Below, in pieces: positions 1 through 6,259 of a stretch of 7,664 nucleotides of DNA (its first letter is position 1; every line of letters begins with the position of its first letter). This stretch comes from Zeimonas sp041678445 (GTDB lineage Bacteria; Pseudomonadota; Gammaproteobacteria; Burkholderiales; Burkholderiaceae_E): assembly GCA_041678445.1 (NCBI GenBank), contig JBAYOD010000154.1, positions 1-7,664 of the forward strand. Direction: 5' to 3'. The notes under the pieces are model-generated. The model did not search any database. It saw only the letters and a program-made list of their open reading frames with translations, and was not told where the DNA came from. The position numbers and the translations under genes are program-made.

Positions 1-18
1 CCGAGACCTCCCCGCCTC

Positions 19-843
19 ATGCAGATCCATTCGCTTCGCGCCGGCCATGGCTGGCGCTGGGTTCGAGACGGTTTTGCCCTGCTGGGCCGCCAGCCCGCAG
101 GGCTGCTCGTCATCACCTTCCTGAACCTGATGCTGTTGTCGCTGTCGGTGGTCGTCCCACTGGTCGGCGCGGTTGCCCCCCTGATGCTGACCCCGGTACT
201 GATGGTCGGGCTCATGCATGCGGTACGCGCCGCCGACGCCGGTCGCATCCCGTCGCCACTGATGCTGGTCGCCGGCTTTCGCGACGATGGCGGCACCGCC
301 TGGAAGCCACTGCTGATGCTCGGTGCGTTCAACGTCATCGCCACCCTCGGGGCTCTGGCCCTGGCCGCGCTGGCCGACGGCGGCACGCTGATGCGGCTGG
401 CCACGGGCGACGCCGGCGGCCCTGACGCCGGAACCACCCTGCCCCCTGGCAGCAGCGACGCGGCACTGTTCCAGGCCGCGGCCGTCTTCGTGCTCGCCTA
501 TACGCCGGTGCAGATGGCCATGTGGTATGCGCCGATGTTCGTGGCCTGGCACCGGGTGCCGCCGGCCAAGGCACTGTTCTTCAGCTTCTTCGCCGTCTGG
601 CGCAACAAGTGGACCTTCCTGAGCTTCGGCCTGTGCTGGTTCGCGGTCGCCTTCATCGCTTCGCTCGGCGTGCGCCTGCTCAACGCCGTGCTGGGCGACA
701 GCCCCGTCCTGCTGTCGATGCTGCTCTCGCCGCTGTCGCTGGTGCTGATCACCACCGTCTACTGCTCGTTCTGGGCCAGCTACCGCGACGCGATCGTCGA
801 CGCCCGACTCCAGCCGCCCGGCCCCGGCCCGCTCAGGGGGTAA
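19..843 (+). CDS. BPSS1780-family multi-pass membrane protein
   Basis: A 274-residue integral inner-membrane protein. The N-terminus (MQIHSLRAGHGWRWVRDGF) followed by a hydrophobic region fits my recollection of the BPSS1780 family, found widely in Burkholderiales; its function is not established. Hydrophobic stretches at about residues 27-46, 48-68, 97-118, 150-175, 195-218 and 230-252 suggest about six membrane passes. A Gly/Pro/Asp-rich hydrophilic loop lies at about 125-148, and the tail is short and Pro-rich. The frame stays open to the window edge upstream of ATG 19, and no clear Shine-Dalgarno precedes it. I chose this start because families of this type begin with this basic/aromatic segment just before the first membrane span. 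The gene converges on uvrD across 87 bases, so nothing in the window links the two functionally. The sequence does not reveal a substrate or enzymatic motif. Confidence 0.85.
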   Translation: MQIHSLRAGHGWRWVRDGFALLGRQPAGLLVITFLNLMLLSLSVVVPLVGAVAPLMLTPVLMVGLMHAVRAADAGRIPSPLMLVAGFRDDGGTAWKPLLMLGAFNVIATLGALALAALADGGTLMRLATGDAGGPDAGTTLPPGSSDAALFQAAAVFVLAYTPVQMAMWYAPMFVAWHRVPPAKALFFSFFAVWRNKWTFLSFGLCWFAVAFIASLGVRLLNAVLGDSPVLLSMLLSPLSLVLITTVYCSFWASYRDAIVDARLQPPGPGPLRG

Positions 844-866
844 ACGCTTCGACGCTCAGGAGGTAA
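831..866 (+). repeat. Short imperfect direct repeat over the stop codon
   Basis: The 13-mer GCTCAGGGGGTAA at 831-843, which contains the TAA stop of the upstream gene, recurs as GCTCAGGAGGTAA at 854-866 (12 of 13 identical, 23-base offset). It looks like a small local duplication that copied the stop codon into the 3' flank. The second copy creates a perfect AGGAGGT, but no start codon follows at a usable distance, so it does not mark a gene. Confidence 0.6.
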
Positions 867-930
867 CCGCCCCGAAAGCCTCGCCCTGCGTCCTGACCCG
901 CCACCCCAGGCACTCGAACGCGCAGCGGGT

Positions 931-3360
931 TCAGGCCCTTTCGAGCTTGGCCACCGACAGCGCCAGCCACTTCATCCCTTCGGCACCGAAGTTGATCTGC
1001 GCGCGGGCGTCTTCACCGCTGCCCTCGATCATGACGATGACGCCTTCGCCGAAGCGGGCGTGGCAGACTGCCTGACCGACCCGCCACGGCACCCCGCGAT
1101 CGAAGTTCAGCGCGGCGCGCCGCTCGGTCTGCGACAGGCGACCGTTGTCGCCGATATCGCGCCCCGAGTGACCGAACTCGCGCCAGCCGCCTCGCTCGCT
1201 GGCCCGGCGGACACGGGCCTCCGCCTCGCTCTGTGTCCCCCAGCCGCGTCTGCCGGTCCCATGGCCGGCAAAGCCCTGCCCTGTCCCGGCCTGCAGGGTC
1301 AGCCACTTCAGCGAGTCTTCGGGAAGCTCGTCGAAAAAACGCGAACGCAGGTTGTAGCGGGTCTGGCCGTGCAGCATCCGGCTCTGCGCAAACGACAGGT
1401 AGAGCCGCTGCCGGGCACGCGTGATCGCGACGTACATCAGCCGGCGCTCTTCCTCCAGCCCGTCGACTTCGGTTGCCGCATTCTCGTGCGGAAACAGGCC
1501 CTCTTCGAGGCCGGTGATGAAGACCGCGTCGAACTCCAGGCCCTTGGCCGAGTGCACGGTCATCAGCTGGACCGCATCGGCCCCCTCGCCGGCCTGGTTC
1601 TCGCCGGCCTCGAGTGAGGCATGGCCCAGGAAGGCGGCCAGCGGGGTCAGGCGCACGGCCGTCACGCCCGGTGCCAGCACTTCGATCTCCGAATCGGCCG
1701 GCAGCGTATCAGCCGATGCCCTATCGGCCGGTGCTGTCCCGGACTGCGAGCCCGTGACCGGCGCGTCGGCCGCGCTCAGGCCGGCACGCGCCGGGACATC
1801 CTGCCCGACGCCCTCTTCGGCCAGGAAGGCCGCTGCCGCGGTGACCAGTTCACGCAGGTTCTCGATGCGCTCCTGGCCCTCCCGCTCGTTTTCATAGTGC
1901 CCGACGAGGCCGCTGCGCTCGACCAGGTGCTCGACCAGGTCGGTGAGCGTCATCCGGCGGGTTTCCTCGCGCAACCGGTCGATCAGCCCGGTGAACACCG
2001 CGAGCTTGCCGGCCGCCGCGCCGGTCAGCGTGGCGACGCTCGCATACAGGCTGGCGCCCGCCGCCCGGGCGGCGTCCTGGATCTGCTCGACGGTGCGGGC
2101 ACCGATCCCCCGCGCCGGGAAATTGACTACCCGCAGGAAGGCCCCGTCGTCCTCGGGGTTCTCGAGCAGACGCAGATAGGCGAGCGCGTGCTTGATCTCG
2201 GCGCGTTCGAAGAAGCGCAAGCCGCCATAGACCCGGTACGGCAGGCCCGCCGAGAACAAGGCGTGCTCGATCACCCGGGATTGCGCATTCGATCGATACA
2301 GCACTGCGATGTCGCTGCGCGCCCAGCCATCGGTGATCAGGCTCCTGATTTCCTCGACGAGCCACTGCGACTCCCGGCCATCGGTGGCGGCCTCGAAGAC
2401 CCGCACCGGTTCACCGTCACCCGATTCGGTCCAGAGGTTCTTGCCGAGCCGGCGCGCGTTGTGCGAGATCAGCGCGTTGGCGCAACCCAGGATGTAGCCA
2501 TGCGAACGATAGTTCTGCTCGAGCTTGATCAGGTTGCTCACCTGGTATTCGCGCTCGAAGGCCGCCATGTTGCCGACGTTGGCGCCCCGGAACGCGTAGA
2601 TGCTCTGGTCGTCGTCGCCGACCGCGAAGACTGCGGCACCGTCCGGCCGGCCGACACCGGCCAGCAGCCCGATCCATTTGTACTGCAGGACATTGGTGTC
2701 CTGGAACTCGTCGATCAGGATGTTCCGGAAGCGGTACTGATAATGTTCGCGCAGCAACTGGTTGCGCTGCAGCAATTCGTAGCTGCGCAACAGCAGCTCG
2801 GTGAAATCGACGACGCCTTCCCGCTGGCACTGCTCGTCGTAGGCGGCGTAGAGCTCGACGATCCGGCGGTTGTAGTCATCGGAGACTTCGACCGCGCCGG
2901 CCCGCAACCCCTGCTCCTTGCAGTGGTTGATGAAGTGCTGGAGATTGCGCGGCGGGTATTTCTCGTCGTCGACGTTCAGCGTCTTCAGCAGACGCTTGAT
3001 GGCCGCCAGCTGATCCTGGGAATCGAGAATCTGGAAAGCCTGCGGCAGCGCCGCGTCGCGATGGTGGGCGCGCAGCATCCGGTTGCACAGGCCGTGGAAG
3101 GTGCCGATCCACATGCCGCGCGTGTTGATCGGCAGCATGGCGGTGAGCCGCGTCAGCATCTCCTTCGCGGCCTTGTTCGTGAACGTGACGGCCAGGATGC
3201 TCTGCGGGCTGGCCTGGCCGGTGGAGATCAGCCAGGCGATCCGGGTGGTCAGGACACGGGTCTTGCCGCTGCCCGCGCCCGCCAGGATCAGGGCATGCTG
3301 CGGCGGCAGCGTGACCGCCGCGAGCTGTTGCTCGTTCAGGTTGGCAAGAAGCGAGGACAT
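931..3360 (-). CDS. uvrD: UvrD-type superfamily 1 DNA helicase
   Basis: ATP-dependent 3'-5' DNA helicase (helicase II) that acts in nucleotide excision and mismatch repair and in removing stalled complexes. Superfamily 1 motifs appear in order: Q-motif LNEQQLAAV (8-16), Walker A AGAGSGKT (27-34, Lys33), motif Ia VTFTNKAAKEM (58-68), Ib GTFHGLCNR (86-94), Walker B IDEFQD (216-221), motif III GDDDQSIYAFRGA (248-260), motif IV LEQNYRS (280-286), motif V VHSAKGLEF (602-610) and motif VI YVAITRAR (643-650). The C-terminal 51 residues (WRVGQAVCHARFGEG onward, 759-809) match the Tudor-like tail of E. coli UvrD, which favours UvrD over Rep or PcrA. At 809 residues it is about 90 longer than E. coli UvrD. 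Much of the excess is a low-complexity insert at about 517-571 and a Gly/Arg-rich linker at about 690-750. ATG 3360 sits close to the Q-motif as expected, with no visible Shine-Dalgarno. It lies 24 bases downstream of the OmpA-domain gene. Confidence 0.97.
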   Translation of the reverse strand: MSSLLANLNEQQLAAVTLPPQHALILAGAGSGKTRVLTTRIAWLISTGQASPQSILAVTFTNKAAKEMLTRLTAMLPINTRGMWIGTFHGLCNRMLRAHHRDAALPQAFQILDSQDQLAAIKRLLKTLNVDDEKYPPRNLQHFINHCKEQGLRAGAVEVSDDYNRRIVELYAAYDEQCQREGVVDFTELLLRSYELLQRNQLLREHYQYRFRNILIDEFQDTNVLQYKWIGLLAGVGRPDGAAVFAVGDDDQSIYAFRGANVGNMAAFEREYQVSNLIKLEQNYRSHGYILGCANALISHNARRLGKNLWTESGDGEPVRVFEAATDGRESQWLVEEIRSLITDGWARSDIAVLYRSNAQSRVIEHALFSAGLPYRVYGGLRFFERAEIKHALAYLRLLENPEDDGAFLRVVNFPARGIGARTVEQIQDAARAAGASLYASVATLTGAAAGKLAVFTGLIDRLREETRRMTLTDLVEHLVERSGLVGHYENEREGQERIENLRELVTAAAAFLAEEGVGQDVPARAGLSAADAPVTGSQSGTAPADRASADTLPADSEIEVLAPGVTAVRLTPLAAFLGHASLEAGENQAGEGADAVQLMTVHSAKGLEFDAVFITGLEEGLFPHENAATEVDGLEEERRLMYVAITRARQRLYLSFAQSRMLHGQTRYNLRSRFFDELPEDSLKWLTLQAGTGQGFAGHGTGRRGWGTQSEAEARVRRASERGGWREFGHSGRDIGDNGRLSQTERRAALNFDRGVPWRVGQAVCHARFGEGVIVMIEGSGEDARAQINFGAEGMKWLALSVAKLERA

Positions 3361-3368
3361 CGACGCGC

Positions 3369-3401
3369 CGGCCGCGCGGGTCGATCAGCGCCGCGCGGCC
3401 G
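3369..3401 (-). promoter_or_regulatory. GC-rich stem-loop before uvrD start
   Basis: The arms 3369-3379 (CGGCCGCGCGG) and 3391-3401 (CCGCGCGGCCG) are perfectly complementary over 11 bp, with an 11-base loop. On the transcript the loop carries the stop codon of the OmpA-domain gene, and the stem ends 8 bases before the uvrD ATG, covering the region where a ribosome-binding site should be. There is no U-tract, so it is not a standard intrinsic terminator. Inference: it may reduce uvrD translation unless ribosomes finishing the upstream gene open it, or it may act as an RNA-processing barrier. Confidence 0.5.
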
Positions 3402-3846
3402 TCTTGCGCGAGCGCTGCGACCAGACGGGCTGGCGGGGTGTCAGGCTGCCATGGCGAATTTCCACGCAGCGGTTGGCCCAGTTCGCGCTGTTGTCCGAGA
3501 CATCGGCGATCGGCGCATTCGCGCCGTGACTGACCCGGACGATCCGGTGGCTCTGCACGCCGAACTTCTCGAGCAGCGTGGCCACTGCGTGGGTCCGGTC
3601 CATGCTCAGGGCAACGGCCTCTTCCGGATCTTCGACAGGATTGGCATGGCCGGAAACGATCAGTGTGCCGCCGGGGCCGGTGTTGAAACGCTCGGCGTGA
3701 TCGCGGATCAGGCCGACAAAATCGTCACGAACGATGATCGAATCACCGTCGAAGAAAATCCGGGTGGGTTCGTCACTGACTGCCTCGGCGGCGGCGACAT
3801 CGGTGCCGGGCCCTGTCACGGACGGCTGATTCTGATTCAACTGCAT
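3385..3846 (-). CDS. OmpA-like domain protein without signal peptide
   Basis: A 153-residue protein made almost wholly of one OmpA C-terminal-like (peptidoglycan-associated) domain, about residues 28-131. Family landmarks are RIFFDGDS (29-36), LIVSGHANP (62-70), LSMDR (80-84), a GVQSHRIVRVSHG strand (96-108) and NRCVEI (125-130). The N-terminus MQLNQNQPSVTGPG is polar, with no hydrophobic core, lipobox or membrane segment. The frame is open for at least 38 codons upstream but offers no ATG, GTG or TTG there, so a missed signal peptide is unlikely. A GGGAG ribosome-binding site supports ATG 3846. In the GHTD motif of typical members the Asp that contacts diaminopimelate is Asn69 here, while the partner Arg84 is kept. 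The C-terminal 20 residues are basic (QRSRKTAARR). It precedes uvrD by 24 bases on the same strand, so they are probably co-transcribed. Its role and location are unknown. Confidence 0.85.
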   Translation of the reverse strand: MQLNQNQPSVTGPGTDVAAAEAVSDEPTRIFFDGDSIIVRDDFVGLIRDHAERFNTGPGGTLIVSGHANPVEDPEEAVALSMDRTHAVATLLEKFGVQSHRIVRVSHGANAPIADVSDNSANWANRCVEIRHGSLTPRQPVWSQRSRKTAARR

Positions 3847-3856
3847 GCTGCTTGAT

Positions 3857-3862
3857 CTCCCT
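3857..3862 (-). promoter_or_regulatory. Ribosome-binding site of OmpA-domain gene
   Basis: The minus strand reads AGGGAG, followed by 11 bases to the ATG at 3846 (10 from GGGAG to the A, depending on alignment). It is one of the few recognisable Shine-Dalgarno sequences in this window and supports the chosen start. Confidence 0.6.
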
Positions 3863-3874
3863 GCTGAAGGTCCG

Positions 3875-3883
3875 ATTTTAGCA
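3875..3883 (-). promoter_or_regulatory. Putative extended -10 promoter for ompA-like/uvrD
   Basis: The minus strand reads TGCTAAAAT, an extended -10 element (TGn plus TAAAAT, five of six matches to TATAAT), in the locally A+T-richer divergent gap 3847-4001. No good -35 hexamer lies 16-18 bases upstream, which is tolerated in extended -10 promoters. Transcription would begin near 3868, giving a leader of about 22 bases that just includes the ribosome-binding site. The forward strand of this gap has only weak promoter-like matches for the MFS gene (GTGAAC at 3934-3939 with CAGAAT at 3958-3963, 18-base spacer), which I do not call separately. Confidence 0.4.
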
Positions 3884-4001
3884 AATCGCCCTGCACCGAT
3901 ATTCCTGACTCCTGCGCAAACGATTAAGCTGCTGTGAACGTCGCCGTGCCGCTGCGGCAGAATGCCATCGATCCGTACATCATTCCCAGTCGGGCAAGAC
4001 C

Positions 4002-5195
4002 ATGACTTCGCTGCTCCTGAACATCGCGCACGCCATCGATCACCTGGTTCTGCTGATCTTCGCGACGGCAGTCGGGGCCATCGCTGCCGACTTCGGCATC
4101 GCCCGCTGGGAAGACCTGATGCCGTACACCGCAGGAGCCTTCATCATGTTCGGGCTCGGCTCGGTGCCGTCGGGACGTCTGGGCGACCTGTGGGGCCGGC
4201 GCTCGATGATGCTGATCTTCTTCTTCGGCATCGGCGCGGCAACCCTGCTGGTGGCCCTCGCCCAGAACCCCTGGCAACTGGCCGGCGCGCTGGCGCTGAT
4301 GGGCGTGTTCGCATCGATCTACCACCCGGTCGGCATCCCGATGCTGGTCCAGCACGCCACGCAGCCGGGCAAGGTCATCGGCATCAACGGGCTGGCCGGC
4401 AACCTCGGCATCGCGGTGGCGGCGATTTCCACCGGTCTGCTCGTGCAGTTCATCGGCTGGCGCGCCGCCTACATCGTGCCCGGCCTGATCGCGATCGCCT
4501 GCGGCCTGCTGTTCATGAAGGTGGCACCGGCCGAAACGGAATCGCCGGCTCGCCGCGCCGCCAAGGCGCTCGACATCACGGCGGCCGACCGCCAGCGGGC
4601 GTTCCTGGTCATGACGCTGACCGCGGTCACCGGCGGGCTCGTCTTCAACTTCACCACCAACGGCAACGGCGAACTGCTGAAGACCCGGCTGCCGCTGCTG
4701 CTCGAACAACCGGCACTGATGGGTACGCTGCTGGCCGTCGTCTACGGCATCGCTTCGCTTGCCCAGGTGGTCGTCGGCAGGCTGATCGACCGGATCGCGA
4801 TCAAGCCGCTGATGCTCGGCATGCTGGCGGTGCAGCCGCTGCTGTTCGCGGCGGCCGCGCTGTCCGACGGCTGGCTGTTCTATACGGTCATGATCGTCTT
4901 CATGATCTTCGTCTTCGGTGCGATCCCGTTCACCGACGCAATGATCGTGCGCTACGTCGACGACCGGATGCGCTCGCGGGTAACCGGAATGCGCCTGGCC
5001 GTGTCCTTCGGCGTCAGCTCGCTGGCCGTCTGGCTGCTCGGCCCGCTGGTCAAGGCCTCCGGTTTCACGACGCTGCTGCTGATCCTCGCGGTGATCTCGG
5101 CCATCGGCACGCTGATCGTGACGATGCTGCCGCCCCAGCCGGCGCCGAACCCGACCGGCCCGGCCGCGCCGTCACCGGTCCCGGCGACCCGCTGA
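4002..5195 (+). CDS. MFS transporter, substrate unknown
   Basis: A 397-residue major facilitator superfamily protein with about 12 hydrophobic spans and no signal peptide; the first helix starts at once (MTSLLLNIAHAIDHLVLL). The MFS motif A loop between helices 2 and 3 is clear as SGRLGDLWGRR (57-67). The helix 4-5 region IYHPVGIPMLV, followed by NGLAGNLGIA, resembles a branch of MFS that includes fosmidomycin-resistance-like proteins, as I recall it; this does not establish a substrate. A central cytoplasmic loop (about 180-205, SPARRAAKALDITAADRQR) separates the two six-helix halves, and the tail is Pro/Ala-rich. It is 155 bases from the divergent OmpA-domain gene and 40 bases before the EamA-type transporter gene, with which it probably forms an operon. 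ATG 4002 has only a weak upstream GGGCA. A proton-driven exporter is the likeliest role from family precedent. Confidence 0.93.
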   Translation: MTSLLLNIAHAIDHLVLLIFATAVGAIAADFGIARWEDLMPYTAGAFIMFGLGSVPSGRLGDLWGRRSMMLIFFFGIGAATLLVALAQNPWQLAGALALMGVFASIYHPVGIPMLVQHATQPGKVIGINGLAGNLGIAVAAISTGLLVQFIGWRAAYIVPGLIAIACGLLFMKVAPAETESPARRAAKALDITAADRQRAFLVMTLTAVTGGLVFNFTTNGNGELLKTRLPLLLEQPALMGTLLAVVYGIASLAQVVVGRLIDRIAIKPLMLGMLAVQPLLFAAAALSDGWLFYTVMIVFMIFVFGAIPFTDAMIVRYVDDRMRSRVTGMRLAVSFGVSSLAVWLLGPLVKASGFTTLLLILAVISAIGTLIVTMLPPQPAPNPTGPAAPSPVPATR

Positions 5196-5215
5196 GCCGC
5201 GGCGCCGGCCGCGGC
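5196..5215 (+). promoter_or_regulatory. GC hairpin directly after MFS stop codon
   Basis: GCCGCGGC at 5196-5203 and again at 5208-5215, itself a palindrome, can form an 8-bp all-GC stem with a GCCG loop, beginning on the base after the TGA of the MFS gene. No T-tract follows, so it is a poor intrinsic terminator. It lies 6 bases before ATG 5222 and 20 before TTG 5236. Inference: it could act as an mRNA processing or stability barrier, partly uncouple the two transporter genes, or hinder initiation on the second. Confidence 0.5.
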
Positions 5216-5221
5216 CCGTCC

Positions 5222-5239
5222 ATGAGCAATCCGCGTTGA
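5222..5239 (+). other. Five-codon minigene overlapping the EamA start
   Basis: ATG AGC AAT CCG CGT TGA encodes MSNPR. Its stop codon overlaps the TTG start of the next gene in the arrangement TTGA, the geometry used for translational coupling by re-initiation. An alternative reading is that ATG 5222 is the ancestral start of the transporter gene and a one-base shift has separated it from the main frame. No Shine-Dalgarno is visible before either start. Whether it is translated cannot be told from sequence alone. Confidence 0.3.
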
Positions 5240-6249
5240 ACCCCGGAGATCACCCCGACGAGCCCTCCGCCACTCCGCTCGCCGGGCCTGTTGCCGACCT
5301 GATCCCCGATCCGGAGGCGCTGGCCGGACGCAGCGCGGCGCAGGCTGCCCACGATCGGCACGACGCCGTGGCCCTCGGGATTTCGCTGGTGCTGATCCTG
5401 GTCTGGGGCGTGAACTATGTCGTCCAGAAAGCCGTGTTCGTCTTCCTGCCGCCGACCGGTTTCCTGTTCGCCCGCTACCTGATCATGCCGGCCTGCGCCC
5501 TGGCGCTGCTGTTCTACGTCTACGGCCTGCGCTTTCCCCGCATCCCGAAAGCCGATGCCTGGGCCCTGGCCCGGCTCGGTTTCGTCGGACACGCGCTGCA
5601 TGTGTCCATGGTCGCCTACGGAATGGATTGGTCGACGCCATTCTCCAGCTCGGTGATCCTCGCCTGCGGCCCGATCTTCACGCTGCTGATCCTGCGCTGG
5701 ATGGAGCTGGAACCCCTGGGGCGCGGACAGCTGACCGGCATCGCGCTGGCCATGGCCGGCGTGCTGGTCTTCCTGTCGGACAAGCTTCTGGTGGGCCGCT
5801 TCCAGGCTACCGGGGGCGACCTCGTCCTGCTCGTCGCCGCCACCTTCTTCTCCTGGTACACGGTCGCTGCCAAGCCACTGATCGAACGCCACGGCGGCGT
5901 CATCGTGATGGCCTACGCCACGCTGTTCGGCAGCATCCCCATCGTGCTGGCCACCGCCCCGGTCGGCCTGGCAACCGACTGGCTCGCGTTGCCGGCACTG
6001 ACCTGGGCAGGTCTGCTCTGGGCCGTGGTCGTCTCGGCTTTCGTCGGCTGGCTGACCTGGGGCTGGGTCAACGCCGTGCGCGGCGTGGCGCGCACCGCCC
6101 CGCTGATGTATCTGATGCCCGCGGTGGCCGGGCTGGCCTCGTGGGTGGTTACCGGCGAACGGTTCACGCTGGTCAAGCTGGCCGGCGCGGCGATCACGCT
6201 GGCCGGCGTGGCCGCCGCCCAGTTCGCGGGGCGTCCGAACCGTCGCTGA
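5236..6249 (+). CDS. DMT-superfamily (EamA) transporter
   Basis: A probable inner-membrane exporter of small metabolites; family members move amino acids, purines or drugs, and the substrate here is unknown. With the TTG start it has 337 residues. A hydrophilic N-terminal tail of about 45 residues is followed by about ten hydrophobic spans in two EamA repeats (about 50-175 and 190-325). Family signatures are WGVNYVVQKA (57-66) with a Pro-rich turn and FLFARY (76-81), and in the second half YLMPAVAGLASWVVTGERF with a final GAAITLAGVAAAQF helix. The start is uncertain. TTG 5236 uses a rare start codon and overlaps the stop of a five-codon frame from ATG 5222; GTG 5368 (Val45) would remove the tail and leave a protein of normal EamA length. 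It sits 40 bases after the MFS gene, as in a two-transporter operon, and ends 6 bases from the convergent marR gene. Confidence 0.9.
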   Translation: MNPGDHPDEPSATPLAGPVADLIPDPEALAGRSAAQAAHDRHDAVALGISLVLILVWGVNYVVQKAVFVFLPPTGFLFARYLIMPACALALLFYVYGLRFPRIPKADAWALARLGFVGHALHVSMVAYGMDWSTPFSSSVILACGPIFTLLILRWMELEPLGRGQLTGIALAMAGVLVFLSDKLLVGRFQATGGDLVLLVAATFFSWYTVAAKPLIERHGGVIVMAYATLFGSIPIVLATAPVGLATDWLALPALTWAGLLWAVVVSAFVGWLTWGWVNAVRGVARTAPLMYLMPAVAGLASWVVTGERFTLVKLAGAAITLAGVAAAQFAGRPNRR

Positions 6250-6259
6250 ATCCGTTCAG
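6246..6259. other. Small hairpin over convergent stop codons
   Basis: CTGAA at 6246-6250 and TTCAG at 6255-6259 flank TCCG, giving a 5-bp stem and a 4-base loop that contains parts of both opposing stop codons (TGA 6247-6249; TCA 6256-6258). It is short and lacks a flanking T-run on either strand, so a terminator role is only a possibility. No better bidirectional terminator is visible: the genes are separated by 6 bases, so each transcript must run into the other gene unless it ends by another route. Confidence 0.3.

Noticed and set aside
860..900. Perfect AGGAGGT as the ribosome-binding site of a small gene in the convergent gap
   Set aside because: No ATG, GTG or TTG lies within a usable distance downstream, and the gap to uvrD is only 87 bases.
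915..947. CTCGAA/TTCGAG pairing at the end of uvrD as an intrinsic terminator
   Set aside because: The stem is only 6 bp with a loop of about 20 bases and no T-run on either strand.
1621..3855. Open frame of 744 codons on the plus strand, opposite uvrD and the OmpA-domain gene
   Set aside because: It is antisense to two genes with clear conserved motifs. Its product is Arg/Gly/Val/Asp-rich with no domain or membrane pattern, as expected for the complementary frame of high-GC coding DNA.
3924..4709. Open frame of 261 codons on the minus strand under the MFS gene
   Set aside because: The product is Gln/Arg/Asp/His-rich without family features, and the opposite strand carries a convincing transporter; it is an antisense shadow.
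3962..5239. Open frame of 425 codons on the plus strand overlapping the MFS gene
   Set aside because: It is a frame-shifted shadow of the MFS gene, rich in Arg, Gly and Ala and lacking hydrophobic spans. Only its last codons (MSNPR) are of interest, as the possible minigene before the EamA gene.
5065..5892. Open frame of 275 codons on the minus strand across the MFS/EamA junction
   Set aside because: It spans two good genes on the other strand, has shadow-type composition and shows no motif.
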